NCBI GenBank assembly: GCA_030142905.1
Contig: JASJOG010000183.1
Span: forward strand, 248,001 to 312,000
Length of the DNA: 64,000 nt
DNA from: Heliopora coerulea
Taxonomy: Eukaryota > Cnidaria > Anthozoa > Scleralcyonacea > Helioporidae
Reading direction: 5' to 3'
Each line of letters opens with the position of its first letter. Position 1 is the first letter of the stretch. The notes under the pieces are model-generated. The model ran no database searches. It saw nothing but the letters and a program-made list of their open reading frames with translations, and was not told the origin of the DNA. Positions 1 through 11,695 of the stretch are shown here, piece after piece. Both the position numbers and the translations under genes were made by a program.

Positions 1-117
1 GAGTCATCCTGAAAACTGAAGATTTGAACCACAAATTTAGTGGAAAAGTTTGTAACAGTGATATTTCGACTCTATTTCAAAGTCAACATCAGTCAGAATG
101 TTCATTAAAACAAGGAA

Positions 118-308
118 AATAATACCTTGAGATGACAGATGAACGATTGTCAAGCTGTATCCTCAGAAAAACGATTTGTGAGCGCGAGACGGGGATCGAA
201 CCCGCAACCTTCTGATGACTGGTGAGACGCTCTGACCATTGAGGTACCAAGACTCAAATGGTGAGCTAAAGTGCAAGTTCGGCGTATGTGCGACCTAAGC
301 GGAAGCCT
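118..308 (-). repeat. tRNA-derived SINE, family A, copy 1
   Basis: On the minus strand a tRNA-like head carries a box B (GGTTCGATCCCCGTCT) and a box A region, preceded by a leader related to GCTTAGGTCGCACATA and followed by a tail containing AGCTTGACRA and a copy of ATCTCAAG. The same unit recurs at about eight places here in both orientations. The acceptor stem does not close and copies diverge, so this is a retroposon with an internal pol III-type promoter and not a tRNA gene. Confidence 0.75.
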
Positions 309-339
309 CTATTTGTTGATAATGATATTGAGGAAATTT

Positions 340-462
340 ATATTTTGGAAGTGTAAGAGCTTGGAGATATCTTGAGATGATAGACGAACGATCGTCAAGC
401 TCTGTCCTCAGAAAAACGATTTGTGAGCGCGAGACGGGCATCGAACCTGCAACCTTCTAAAT
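340..462 (-). repeat. SINE family A, copy 2 (partial)
   Basis: This is the tail and box B half of the same family on the minus strand. It breaks off after the box B region, near 460, so the head with box A is missing. Confidence 0.7.
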
Positions 463-524
463 AGGCCCACGATATAACCTGTCATAAATATGATATAATT
501 CATATGTTATAGCATTATTAACCT

Positions 525-625
525 TTTGTGACTTCCGCTTAGGTTGCACATATGTCGAACTTGCACCTTAGCTCACCATCTGAGTCTTGGTAGCTCAATG
601 GTTAGAGCGTCTTATCGGTCTTCGT
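525..625 (+). repeat. SINE family A, copy 3 (head only)
   Basis: The plus strand has the leader, GGTAGCTCAATGGTTAGAGC (box A) and the first bases of the tRNA-like part, then diverges. With copy 2 it forms an inverted pair separated by about 60 bp. Confidence 0.65.
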
Positions 626-2338
626 GATGGTTAAAAGTGGCATATCAGATTGAACAAGAAAAGATAAATTCCATATCTCCAAACGCCAATGTATTATTTT
701 CTTTTTGCCTCAAAAGCTGAATATTCCATTATCCTTATGGTTTTCATATTTCGTGCAAAATTTGGCATATTCTTCTGGAGGTTTTGTCTCCCTTAGAAAT
801 TCTGTTGCCCCGCTTACAGACTAGGACGTCTGGCGCCACCGCTGTTTCTTCGACATGAATCATGTCATGAACAACCAACTACTTTAGTGAAACTGGTAAG
901 AGTGACAGAAATCAAGACATGCAGACCAAAACAATGCCAAAGAAAGCAATGAGAGTAATAGAACCATCAAGTCCAGATCAGTGCCAGAGAAAGGAATGAA
1001 TACCAATCAAGTCGTCAAGATCGTAAAAATATCCAAGAAGCTTATGACAACAAGGGAACCATCGAAAGTAAACAGTTGTAGATTACACAATGACAGCCGT
1101 TAATCCAGACCCAACAAAAGCCAGGAGGTTTCGTTGCTGCAATCAAACTATCTTGAGTTCTTGACCCAACAAATAGTCAATAATACAATGCCAGTTATCG
1201 GCTATCAAAAGCCAATGAAGAGCAAGGACTGTAGTAACAGTATTTGAAGTTTTTAATGTGACGCATAATGTAATAATTGGAGCCAGAAATTTGTTATTTA
1301 TTTTTATCGCAGTCATCAATCAACGTTAGATTTGATAACTGCTGAAATAATAGAATTAAAGCGTGCCAATATCTTTGAATTTTTTCAATAAATTTATGGA
1401 TATAGTTATTTGATGAAAGCGTTTCTTACTTATATTTTTGTATACATCGTAATTGACGTTTACAGTTAGGAGCTCAAGTGTGGTGGAACGAGCTTGCTTT
1501 TTACGAATCTCCTTCTCCAAAGCGAACCTTCTGATATCTAATTGATCGAAATTAAAACTTCAATGCATTTCGTTTGACAGCAAACAAGCTGTTATAGAAT
1601 TTTGAAAACGGATACTAAGAGGTTTTTTTTATAAAATAAGTTTAAAACTGCACTGAGTCTTTTGCCCAAACTGATGAACGATGGTATTTCGTACGAAAGA
1701 CAGGGAATAAGTGACTCCAAACACTGAATTGAGACCGAATTAAGACTGAATTGAGAGGCTTTACGAATATCCTATTACTGCTTCCATTCGATGATCTTTT
1801 GCACAAAGAAGCTCAAAATTATGTAGTTTAGAACTAGTCAGGTTCCTTAGAACTGCACAAATCTATTTAGAACTGCACATTTAGTGTAGAACTGCAAGTT
1901 TAAAAACGTTGCTAAGAGGTTCTGTGTTTGGAGGAGCACGCTCCGACACCTACCTTGCGAAATTCCAGTTACAGCTGACCAATACCTAGTAAACTATATA
2001 TCACATGAAGTATCAGGCTTTCTTCGTTCCAGACACAAACCAGCACGCACAGAGTATACAGAGTATTCACTTGCGGAGGTCGATAAAGTTAACTCTCAAC
2101 AGAGGGTGTCCGTGATACTGCCGACAACCTGCCATATAAACAAGGTCTATGCATAATCTTCAGAAGATGTGGTGAATTGGTGCTGCATCTCCCGTCAGCA
2201 GAAATAGAAAATGAAACTCTGAAAAATTCGTACCGCATTTAATTACATTTTGATGACAGAAGCTTTATCGTTTCCTCTTGAACTTTTGACCAAAGCTTTG
2301 GGAGGCTGTTGTGATTTAACTGTCAAAACATCGAACAC
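626..2338. other. gene-free AT-rich stretch
   Basis: No convincing coding region, RNA gene or element end is visible. Loose variants of AATGCCA...AAAG recur at 930-1010 but do not make a clean tandem array. Confidence 0.5.
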
Positions 2339-2879
2339 CAGTGGCAAAGCTGACTATAAATGACTGGTCATGCTATTATGACTTCAGAGTAAGTGCGAGC
2401 GCCGAAGGCGCGAGGCTCCTCTAAGGGGGTCCGGGGGCATGTTCCCCCGGAAAATTTTGGAATTTGGAGTCTCGGAGATGCTATTTCCCCCATTTGAGGA
2501 TAGTTTTTATGCATTCTGAGCATCACAAAATGTAGTTTAAAGTAGGCAAAGTACAACATATTTTGGGCTGTTTTATCTTATGTCAGAGCCTATTGCCACA
2601 CTTATGGAGCACTGACAAAGCTGTGAGTGAATCTAACATAGATAGCCATGAGCAAGTCTAGCCCAAAATTACTGTTTAACTAAACGCTGAAGTGGAGACT
2701 TACTGTAACTGTAAAATATTTACCATGATTATGCTTCAAAAATACGTAAGTGAATTGGTCCTCAGTGCTGGTTTACACTGAGTTAAGCTCACATCCTTCG
2801 TGGGTTTGTCCTTTGCATTTAGTCTCACTGTAAATGGCTTTTCTTTCCTTTGTCAAGATTTTTCATAAAGTTGATCACA

Positions 2880-3645
2880 TCATACAGGCAGATATACAAA
2901 TGGCATTCAGCATATCCTTCACCAGCAGTAAGTCATCACAGTAATGAATAGCTTGAAAATGCCATGGAGAAACAGAATCACTGGATGAATATTTCTGACA
3001 CTTAATATTGCAAGTTGTCTGTTTAATCACCAAGAGGGTCATCATACAATAATGAACCACATCAAAAATAATCTGTCTAAATATATAAATGTCATAATAT
3101 TCCAGATGAGACAGGAAGTCCTTCACAAACTTGAACATGTCATGGGGAAACTGACACTTCATACAGCAACTTGTCTATTTAATCAGCAAAAAAAATAATC
3201 ATGATAATGTACCATATTAAAAATGGTTCGATTGAATGGATAAATGTCATAATACTTCATATCATACAGGAAACTCTTTACAAACTTGACAATGCCATAG
3301 GGAAACTGACACTTCATACAGCAACTTGTCTATTTAATCAGCAAAAAATTCATCATAATAATGTACCACATTAAAAATGATCCGACTGAATGCATAAATG
3401 TCATAATATTCCAGATAATACAGGAAGCTTATCACAAACTTGAAAATACCATCGGAAAGCTGAAATGTCATACAGCATGTTGTCTATTTAATCAGCAAAA
3501 AGTCATATAATGCACCATATCAAAAATTATCGTTCTGAATGCACAAATGTCATAATATTCCAGATGATACAGGATGTCCTTCACAAACTTGAAAATGTCA
3601 TGGTGAAACTGACACTTCATACAGCAATTTGTCTATTTAATCAGA
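2880..3645. repeat. minisatellite, period about 154 bp, ~4.7 copies
   Basis: The landmark TTGTCTRTTTAATCA recurs at 3015, 3171, 3326, 3480 and 3629, spacings of 149-156 bp. Units share ACTTCATACAGCAA, CATAATATTCCAGAT and CACAAACTTGA. The array lies inside the hAT element, downstream of the transposase remnant. Confidence 0.85.
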
Positions 3646-3681
3646 GTTGGAGATATGACGGAATGTAAGTTGACAACATGT

Positions 3682-4284
3682 TTATTTATAGAGAAAATTA
3701 AGTCTCCTTGGTTTTGCAATGAACTTTTCTGTTATCATGTTGTGAAGCTCATTTTGGTCCTCCTTTTCCTTCAATATGTCTTTATGAATAGATATTCTGC
3801 ATAAAGAACCAAGGCGTTCTTCGCTCATTTTACCACGAAGATAGCTTTTCACTCTTCTCAGGCAAGAAAAGGATCTTTCCACTGATGCACTTGAAACAGC
3901 AAGGACAGCATTCAGCTTCAGAAGCTTAACCACCTCAGGGACACTTGGGTGTAAATTAAAATTAAATATATACTGCAAGAGCTCCACTGGGCTTTCTTTG
4001 TGAAAATCAGGATCTTTGTAAATGAAAAGCAGTTAGCTTTCAAGTGTTGAGGTATCAAAGAGTGGTCCATATTTGTCATTTAAGAGCTGTAATTTATTAT
4101 GAGGGACATTATTTTGCCAGTGTGAGAAAAATTGAGGATTTACAAAGTCAAGAAATTCAAAGGTGGCACAATCAGCAAATCGGTCATTCAACATAGTTAT
4201 AATTGTATCAATTATCTCAAAATATAGCTGTTTGTAGTTATGCTTCCTGTCTGATCTTGAAGATTGTTGTCCAACTATACTCAC
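3682..4284 (-). pseudogene. hAT transposase, C-terminal remnant
   Basis: The two open segments 4284-4033 and 3987-3682 are in one frame, separated by a stop at 4033. The distal part has the hAT dimerisation signature, SSASVERSFSCLRRVKSYLR, with the usual Ser-rich turn, Glu-Arg-x-Phe-Ser and Arg/Lys-rich helix. The proximal part (YKQLYFEIIDTIITMLNDRF) resembles the helical insertion of ZMYM/KIAA1586-like transposases. Full-length members have 600-800 residues, so most of the RNase H-like core is gone. It cannot transpose by itself. Confidence 0.8.
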
Positions 4285-4316
4285 TATAACACTAAATCAG
4301 TCATCAAAGGCTTCAC

Positions 4317-4628
4317 CTATGCGAATCTGGATGTCCAGGATGTCCAGGTTTGCGAAAATCCAGGTCGAAAGAGCAAGCAAGGCCAGCAAAAGAGACGCTT
4401 CTTGTTTTCACTACCCCATAGCCAATCCTTCTTCATGTACCAAACATCTTGGAACATCCTGTCCCTCGTCTTCATCGTAAGCTTCGGCATAGGTCTTTGA
4501 CCAACGATAACTTTCTGCTCGCTCACATTTCTGGCAGTAAAAGACTTCCTCAGGAGCTGAGATATAACGTCCCCGTCGGTATGAACTTCCGAAGATCCGC
4601 ATGATTGACTTTGATCCATATTCGCCAT
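4317..4628 (-). pseudogene. hAT transposase, TTF-type zinc-finger remnant
   Basis: The segment has the TTF-type zinc-finger context W-x-x-x-K-W-L with CWPCLLF near residues 80-88, as expected near the N-terminus of ZMYM1/KIAA1586-like hAT transposases. Coding breaks after the finger, and the next recognisable piece (4284 downward) is C-terminal, which implies an internal deletion of the catalytic region. Confidence 0.75.
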
Positions 4629-5084
4629 TCGCTATTTGTTCGCTATGAGTAATGCTACTGAATTTTTAATAACAAAAGTCGTGCTATTAGAAATGATGAC
4701 ATTACATCTCCGAATTTTAAGCTAGGCTCTCATCTTCATTTTACGTCTAAGATTTCCGCCCGGTAAATCTTTAGTGAACATTTTAACGAAATGAGCATGA
4801 CTTGAAGCCCAAAATTGGCAAGGTACGCATGCGCAAGGAATAATTGAGCCAATCCAATGACGCGCAAATTTCGGCCAGGTCCTGCTATCTGAGATGAGCA
4901 TGACCATGCCACAGATCACCAAAGCATGTAACTCATCGGATAATTCACTGACGCCGCATTCGATTTTTAAAAAAAATTTCGAACCAAACTTCTACTTTCA
5001 AGCATGCTAAAAAAATTCTTAACTCAGGAATATTTTTGGTCATGCTCAGCATGACCAGAATGACCGCTAGCTTCGCCACTGGTC

Positions 5085-5500
5085 CTGTCTAGATAAAAGA
5101 CTGCGTGTTACTGTCGTGTGAGAAGACTGAGGGAACTACATAAGTTGAGGTAACCAACCTCTGAGGAGTGTCCTATCTAGATGAAAGACTGACTGTTACT
5201 GTAATGTGAGAAGACTTAGGGAGCAACATATGTTGAGATAACCTATCGTGGAAGAGCGCTGATCATATCCTGGTGAAAGACTAAGTGTTACTGTTGGGTG
5301 GTGCGACTGGAGATGAACAATCTCTTCACAATGTCTAGTCTATATGAAAGTGTGAGTGCTCTTATAAGGTGAATACACTTGGGAACAAGACAAGTTGACC
5401 CAACCAATCTCTAAGAAATGTCCCTTTCAAATGACTGACCGAGTGATACTTCAGTATGAGAAAGGCGACTGTGTCGATCTTGTGGTTAACGTGATAGTGA
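5085..5500. repeat. degenerate tandem repeat, period about 88 bp
   Basis: About five diverged units share GTCCTATCTAGATGAAAGAC, GTGTTACTGT, GTGAGAAGACT and GTTGAGRTAACC. The first unit starts directly at the right end of the hAT element. Confidence 0.7.
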
Positions 5501-5967
5501 AAGTACGGAGGGCTATTATCTAGCGATATAGTGGGCTGTGGACCCAAACGTGAATTGTACACTTCTATGAAAAGTATTCAACAGTCTGAATTAGTTTTAC
5601 GTTGTAAATCTTGTAGTAATATCCGTCAAGTTAATTCTACGAATGTTAATTTCAACCGCAGGTATCTTATTCTTGTTTCTCAAAGGTGCAGCTCTTGCGA
5701 TGGCGATCGAAGAGTCGGCTGCAATACCTGCAGGACTTAAGGTACGTTAAAGACCTTCATACAACTGACTGTCACATGGTAATAAAACCAATTATACGAT
5801 TACTGTTGTGTGAATACGATCTTCCGCTACCCCGTGAAGAAAACTAAAATTATTTCCTTTTCATTTCTTGATTTATTTTCCAAATTTACCCCAAATCATC
5901 ATTTTGAAACCCAAGAAAAAAGATGGTCCCTGAGCACAGTAGGTGCTTCGATATAATAACGTTTATT

Positions 5968-6002
5968 AAGAGCTCAAACGTTTGTATAATAACGTTTGAG
6001 CT
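5968..6002. repeat. short inverted repeat
   Basis: AGCTCAAACGTT and AACGTTTGAGCT are exact reverse complements separated by 8 bp. Confidence 0.8.
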
Positions 6003-6357
6003 TTTCAAATATTTCGATGAACCTCCGAAACATTTACTGGTCAACCTGATGTTGTTTGCCTCAGGAAGTAACAGTATTTTTAGTTGATCTTTAAGCAAAA
6101 AACATGAAAAGAAGTTTGTGGTTGAGCGATCTCAAGGCGGGCCGAATAACAAGGTTGCCGGAGCAGCAGGCATTGGCATGTTTGATCAGGAATTACCTCG
6201 GATGAGCAGACTGTCCTACGGTTAAAGATTACTGGAACTTTGGTTCAGTAGCGACACGTGCTCTACCATTTTTACGCTTGTAAACCTCAAAACGTTTTGA
6301 TATTAAGAATGCATAGTATTGGATGGTTAAACCAAATGATAGATATGTTGTGGTTTA

Positions 6358-6413
6358 ATGAAATGATGACTTCACAATTAACCAATTGGTTAATGGTGAA
6401 GTTATCATTTCAT
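6358..6413. repeat. palindrome, ~26-bp arms
   Basis: TGAAATGATGACTTCACA followed by ATTAACCA pairs with the downstream TGGTTAAT and TGGTGAAGTTATCATTTCA with two mismatches and almost no loop. It shares TTCACAATTAACC and CCCTGAGGATG with the palindromic repeat at 40985-41157. Confidence 0.8.
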
Positions 6414-7189
6414 AATACCCTGAGGATGATTCTGAAATTGTGGTTTAATTTTAGCCTTACTTCTTCTTTCCTTCCTTCCTTTCTTCCCTATAAATATCTT
6501 CATACTCATAACTAAAGACATTATAAATTCTTTTCAGTCTTGACCCATATCAACCTTCTTTGACAAAGACATCAACATGGCATCACAAGAGATTGTGAAC
6601 GAACATGGCAGTGCTTGTCCCCATGAAAAGATTTTGATGCTGGTATTGTTTTGGAAACTTTTGGAGATTAGTCAGTGGCATTTCTCAAAGCTTTCGTATG
6701 TTTAGTTAGTGTCATGGGATACATACGCGTACATGCGCAGTTCCAAGTGATTTCGTTCGATAATCTTAAAAATGTAGAGAGGTTTCCAAGAAGTCATTAT
6801 GTACAGTAGTTTGACATCAATGTTACGTCGTTTGCTTATTAAACACATCTTATCGAAGTGATATTAATAAGACCTGTAAACGCCAGTCATTTTAACTTCA
6901 ACAGTTTCTTTTGAAACTAATTTTTACATAACACTGCGCTAGCAGACAGCTTCAAAAAGTAAAAGATAAAATAAACACCGAAAGATACGGACTCAAGAAA
7001 GCTTAAGCATTGAGAAAATACGACTCGAGAATAATTACGATGATATTTTGACTTTATTTTAATCTTCTAAGTTTAATTTCACAATGACTTTGAAATACAA
7101 TCGAAATATCATCGTCATTAAACTCATGTCTTCTCGTTATTATTTATTTTTTATATTGGATATCACAATCAGCCATCTAAGCAGTTCAG

Positions 7190-7480
7190 TAAGGTCCAGT
7201 GAGGGCCACCCCCCATGGATTCAGTGTTAGTACAGGAGGAAACCGGAGTACTCGGAGAAAACCTACGATGTTTGGTAGAGTCAAACTGGACAACACCCTT
7301 CTTACATGTGACCAAAGTAACTTTAATCAGATAACTACATGGTGCCGGAATCGAACCTTGTTCACTGGGTACGAGACTCGTATACTACCAATGTGCCACT
7401 TACACTTCAGTCACAAAATTGAAAGACACAAGCACTACCACTGAGCCACCAACACCTCAATCACAAGTGAGAGATACGTA
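7190..7480 (-). repeat. SINE-like repeat, family B
   Basis: The minus strand has TGGCACATTGG (box A-like) and GGTTCGATTCC (box B-like) in a tRNA-like setting at 7350-7405. The adjoining plus-strand segment GGAGGAAACCGGAGTACTCG is a motif I recognise as recurrent in invertebrate SINEs. Borders are approximate. Confidence 0.5.
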
Positions 7481-7855
7481 CACTACCACTGTACCAGCAG
7501 CAACCCACCATACTCAAATCATGACATTTTAACAATTCAGTATTTTTTCGGTATTTGTTTTATCGTACAACTTTCACATCACATACACTTCATTATTTGC
7601 TCCTCTGACTTCATAATCATTGATTTGTTCAGCGCCAAACACTCCGAGCTGTCCCTGTGGCTGAAGTTGCCTACGGATGGAAGGACCAGAACCTGCGTTT
7701 CTGGATTTATGGCAGTAATCCTCGTCAAGTTTTCGCTCCTGATTATCCCCAGCAGTGTTGCTGTGGTTGCACGATTCTGTGAGGCTGAGAACTAAAGATT
7801 TTACCAGCGCAGAGACTATCAAATGCCGCTGACATTACATCCAATTTTGCCATAT

Positions 7856-7979
7856 ATATAAAACAAAATATAATCCGAAGATCAGCGTCTTGAGAAATCC
7901 AAGATATGGATCGTCTTGTTTCAATCCATATCTTGGATTTCTCAAGATGCTGATCTTTGGATTATGTTTTGTTTTATAT
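7856..7979. repeat. long palindrome, ~56-bp arms, 12-bp loop
   Basis: The left arm (7856-7911) and right arm (7924-7979) are reverse complements with only a few mismatches. The core is AAATCCAAGATATGGAT pairing with ATCCATATCTTGGATTT, and arm ends run into AAACAAAATATAATCC / GGATTATGTTTTGTTT. It could be a foldback MITE or the template of a hairpin RNA. Confidence 0.9.
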
Positions 7980-8328
7980 TTTTTCCAATTGTCGGCTGGT
8001 ATTGGTTTTTGCCATATATGTCGGTGGACTTTTGACTGCAATTTCATCTGGGGAATTTAAGGTCCAGTGTCTTAGCTGGACAAGAGTTCAGCGCAAGTGC
8101 ACCTTGTGCTGAACGAAGCCTGAAAGGAACTGAAGGGGCTTGGAAGGAACCGTAAATACTCCTCGCAAACAAACAACAATTTTACAAGAACAGCTATTAT
8201 AAAATATAGACCTCTTGCATTGACGTCATACTTTCATTAACATACGGTTAGGTACCAGTCTCCTGGGGGACAACTCGCGTAGTAGCGTTTGTAAATACAT
8301 AGTTTTCTTTTAAGTTGTCTATCGAAAT

Positions 8329-8667
8329 ATGTCGGGGAAAAAACGCAGAAAAGGGATATTTACCGGGTTATTATGCATCAATCACTGACAAAGCATCAAA
8401 GGAAAGATATGCGAAAAAGTTAGAGCTAATTGAAGGTAGTGGTCCTTTTGAGATTCTACGAAAAGAGTGGAAAGACGACGTTGAGTTAAAGCCGTCCGTC
8501 ACCTACATTGATGTCGGGATGTATCTGCCATTTTCAAAGAGTGCATACACCAAAGAACAGTTAAAAAACTAGAAGACTTTAAAATGCCATCAAAATTTTA
8601 TCAATGGATGGGTTCGAGAGATTTTAGTCAAAAATTTTGGCGAAAGACGCATCTTAATTGCCAAGGT
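8329..8667 (+). pseudogene. N-terminal fragment of a SWIM/YqaJ-type protein
   Basis: An ATG at 8329 starts MSGKKRRK, then a frameshift leads into GYLPGYYASITDKASKERY and KPSVTYIDVGMYLPFSKS. An in-frame TAG at about 8570 precedes a further segment containing NFINGWVREILVKNF, which ends at a plausible splice donor (AAG|GTAAGC, about 8667). This resembles the N-terminus of large SWIM zinc-finger/YqaJ-recombinase proteins expanded in cnidarians; that link is from memory. No downstream SWIM or nuclease exon is seen. Confidence 0.5.
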
Positions 8668-9293
8668 AAGCTTGCTATTAAGTTAAGTATTTTGTGTAGC
8701 TTCTTGTCGGCTAAAATTGTTTAGGTCGGTTTTCACATGACATACATTTGTAAGCACAAGCATAACGATTACCATATAAAAGCATCGACATACGGAGAAC
8801 AAAACTACATGTATAAAAACCTTTTTGCAAGAGCACACTTGCAGTGCGTCGAGTGAAAACATGCTTATCAGCGTTCGAAATTCTCGGGTGCACACCTGCA
8901 CTATGCATGTAGATTTCTTGCTGTGCATGTAGCCTTTTCCTCTGGGTGCACGACTGTGCATGTAGCTCTCAGTAATACAAATTACTTGATCACCAGCAGT
9001 TTTTTCTTTGTAGAAACGTTATTCGTAAAAAATACAAAAATTTCTATTATTACTGATCCAAAAAAGTTTATATTCGCATCACATTTTGACTTAAAAACAC
9101 TTAAAACAACTGCCTGCACTGCCGAACGCATTGTTTACTTGTAAGCGGTTTGAATCGCAGGCTCATGTTTCTAGAGCACATGCGTACTGCGTGCAGTGTT
9201 GTTGCGCAACCTTGTTTCACAACACGTGCAAAATCTCACGCATCATTGTTTCTTGTCAAGTTTTTCAAGTGCTGAAAGTTATAAATATTAATC

Positions 9294-11575
9294 ATGCCAC
9301 CGAAAAAAAGGCCAAGATCTGATGATGGATCACAAAGGAAGTTGTTCAATTGGTTGGCTGATAAAGAATCAACAAAACACGACGAGACTTCGCCATCAGA
9401 GAAAACGAGTGATGGAAGTGAAATTGTAAGCTCAACGACTAGCACGGCCAAGAGTGATGAAAACAAAGAAACTAGTTTAATTAAGACAAAGGTTTACAAG
9501 TTTCAAGAAAACTGGAAAACAAATAGGTCGTGGTTAATATTTGACAATGAATTAAATGTGATGTACTGCAACGTATGCAAACAGTATGATAAATTACAGA
9601 AAGCCAACAGTTTTTGGGAAGGCACTTCGAGCTTCAGAAAGCAAAATGTTGAGGCACACGAGCACTCAAATTTGCACAGAAGAGCAATTGAAAGTAAGAG
9701 AGTTATGGAAAAACCTGCAAATGAGAGGCCAATGGAAAAACTGACAACATTGATGAGTCAAATGGAAATCGAGCAAATGAAAATACTTTTCCGAACTGCG
9801 TTTTATGTAGCCAAAAAGGCCAAGCCATTTTCAGATTTCCCTGATCTCTTAAAATTGCAGCGTGTCCATGGAGTAAAAATTGGTGAAAGCTACTGCAATG
9901 ATAAACAGGCAAGGACATTTATCAGTTTTATTTATGAAGAGCAGCGACATAACATTGCCGTCGAAATAAATGAAACTGACTTTTTGCCGTTTTAGCTGAT
10001 GGCAGCACTGACAGTAGCGTTGTTAAAGAAGAAATTGTGTATGTAAAATACCTTCGCGACTATTATCCAGAAACTGTATTTGTGGTAAACAAGCCTCTGG
10101 AAAAGGCAGACGCAGAAAGTATTACTGCTGCTGTCGTGAGTGCAATGAAAGATGAGCTAGAGGTTCCAGAATGGCAAGATAAATTAGTTGGATGTGCACT
10201 GGATGGAGCTTCAGTGAACCTGGGCCGTTTGTCAGATGTGGCTGTCAGACTTAAATCAGACAATGCAGAACATTTGATAATAATTCACTGTTTTGCTCAC
10301 AGGTTGGAACTGGCCATAAAGGATGTTGTCAAACAGAACAGTTACATGGCAACTGTTGATGATTTTTTTGAAAAAATGTTCAAGTTTTACAAGAATTCTG
10401 CATTAAATTGGTCAGGCCTCAAGATTAGTGGTGCAGCCCTTGGAGTGCCAGTATTCAAGCTTGTCAATGTGGTTGGTTGCCGGTGGCTGCCACATCATGA
10501 AAGAGCTGTTGAGGTTGTATTAAAGATGTGGGTTGCTCTAGTTACTCACCTTCAACAAGTCTGTATCAGTGGGACCAGGGTCAGCAAAGAAATGGCTAAG
10601 AGTTTTCTGAAGACCCTCAAGTCACCAAAGTTTGTGATGTATTTAAACTTTTTTAGTGCCTATCTGAAACTCTTGAGTGCCCTAAGTAAAGTCTTTCAGG
10701 GAAATCACCACACAATTGAAACTGTTGTTGCAAAGATTGAGGCAGATAAGTCTAAACTTGAACAGTTGAACGACAAGGCTAAGCTAGAGCAAGTGATTTC
10801 CAAGGACCTTGCAGTGAATGAATCTGGTATCTACATGTTTCGTGGGATACCTCTGACAATTGAGGGTCACACCAGAGAAACAAGAAGTGATGGTGCAGCT
10901 CAGACAGCAAATGCCCTTAAAGTGCAAAAGGAACTTTCAGGAATTGTTGACCAAACCCTACAGAACATTGTTGAGAGATTTGGCAACACATTAGAAGACC
11001 CGGTAGCTGCGGCATTAAGAATGTTTGATCCCCAGAATTGGCCTCAGGACAGCACTTCTTTAGAGACATATGGTGATGACAATATCCTACTGCTTTACAG
11101 CCACTTCAATGCTGTCCTTGAGAAGAAGGGATATAATGTCAGTGAGGCAGAACTTGAATGGATAGACTTGAAGCAGTATGTTAACAGGCTACAAGCAGTC
11201 AACAAACCCCCTCTGCCATTTCTCAAATTGTGGCAGTCAGTTTTGCGACAAGATTCTGTCACAGGCAGATTTCGAAACATCCTTGCTCTTGTGCAGATTG
11301 CTCTTGTTATTCCAATTAACAGCGCAGAATGTGAAAGAGGATTTTCTCTCATGGGACGTGTCAAGTGTGATTGGAGAAACCGTTTGAAACCTGACACCCT
11401 AACCGAATTGATGAGTATCAACTTATGCAACACAGGTTATGAAGATTACGACCCAGAGAAGGCAATCCTGATGTGGATAAAAAGTGGTAAACTGCCGAAG
11501 TGGTTTACTAAGCTATATGGGCCGAGATCGAAGCAAGAGGAGGCTGCCTGGGATACCGATGAAGAAGAAAACTGA
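9294..11575 (+). pseudogene. hAT transposase-derived gene, ZNF862-like, one frameshift
   Basis: Two frames (9294-9995 and 10037-11575) make one ~750-residue hAT-type protein. In order: a basic Ser/Lys N-terminus; a zinc finger (CNVC ... HEHSNLH, residues ~100-130); the first catalytic-type motif LADGSTDSS at the start of the second frame; GCALDGASVNLG; IIHCFAHRLELAIKD; CRWLPHHERAVEVV; and a C-terminal dimerisation region SAECERGFSLMGRVKCDW. The break is explained by one missing base in a T run near 9982. No terminal inverted repeats were found, so it may be a domesticated copy or a truncated element. A SINE begins a few bases after the stop. Confidence 0.8.
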
Positions 11576-11577
11576 CT

Positions 11578-11695
11578 TTGTGGTAGATGAACGATCTTCA
11601 AGCTCGATACTTAGAAAATGATTTCTGAGCCCCAGACGGGGATCGAACCCGCAACCTTCTGATGACCGGTTAGACGTTCTAACCATTGAGCTACC
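11578..11695 (-). repeat. SINE family A, copy 4, cut by a hAT insertion
   Basis: Tail, box B and box A run on the minus strand and stop exactly at GAGCTACC, where the hAT terminal repeat CAGTGGCG begins. The rest of the SINE is not found beyond the right end of that hAT element. Confidence 0.75.

Larger units (their letters stand above)
2339..5081 (-). mobile_element. hAT element with internal deletion
   Basis: The left end CAGTGGCAAAGCTGAC (2339) and the right end, read on the minus strand as CAGTGGCGAAGCTAGC (ending 5081), form an imperfect terminal inverted repeat of hAT type, and GGTCATGCT is shared just inside both ends. Between them lie a TTF-type zinc-finger piece and the C-terminal transposase piece, without the catalytic core. 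The flanking 8-mers do not match, so no target duplication supports the ends. A 154-bp minisatellite fills much of the left third. Confidence 0.65.
5501..8300. other. gene-free stretch with palindromes
   Basis: I see no supported gene. Short open frames (for example 5531-5740 and 6258-6515) lack recognisable motifs. Structures found here are listed separately: short inverted repeats, a 56-bp-arm palindrome and one SINE-like repeat. Confidence 0.5.

Noticed and set aside
1671..1700. Hammerhead ribozyme (CTGATGA...GAAA)
   Set aside because: Stem II does not abut the core on either side and no stem I is visible; there is also no associated element.
2880..3645. CRISPR array
   Set aside because: The spaced repeats are whole 154-bp tandem units with homologous interiors, with no unique spacers and no cas genes.
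2331..5089. Target-site duplication of the deleted hAT element
   Set aside because: The flanking 8-mers TCGAACAC and GTCCTGTC do not match.
5531..5740. Small Cys-rich protein
   Set aside because: The CxxC pairs are suggestive, but there is no splice or family support and it overlaps the edge of a tandem repeat.
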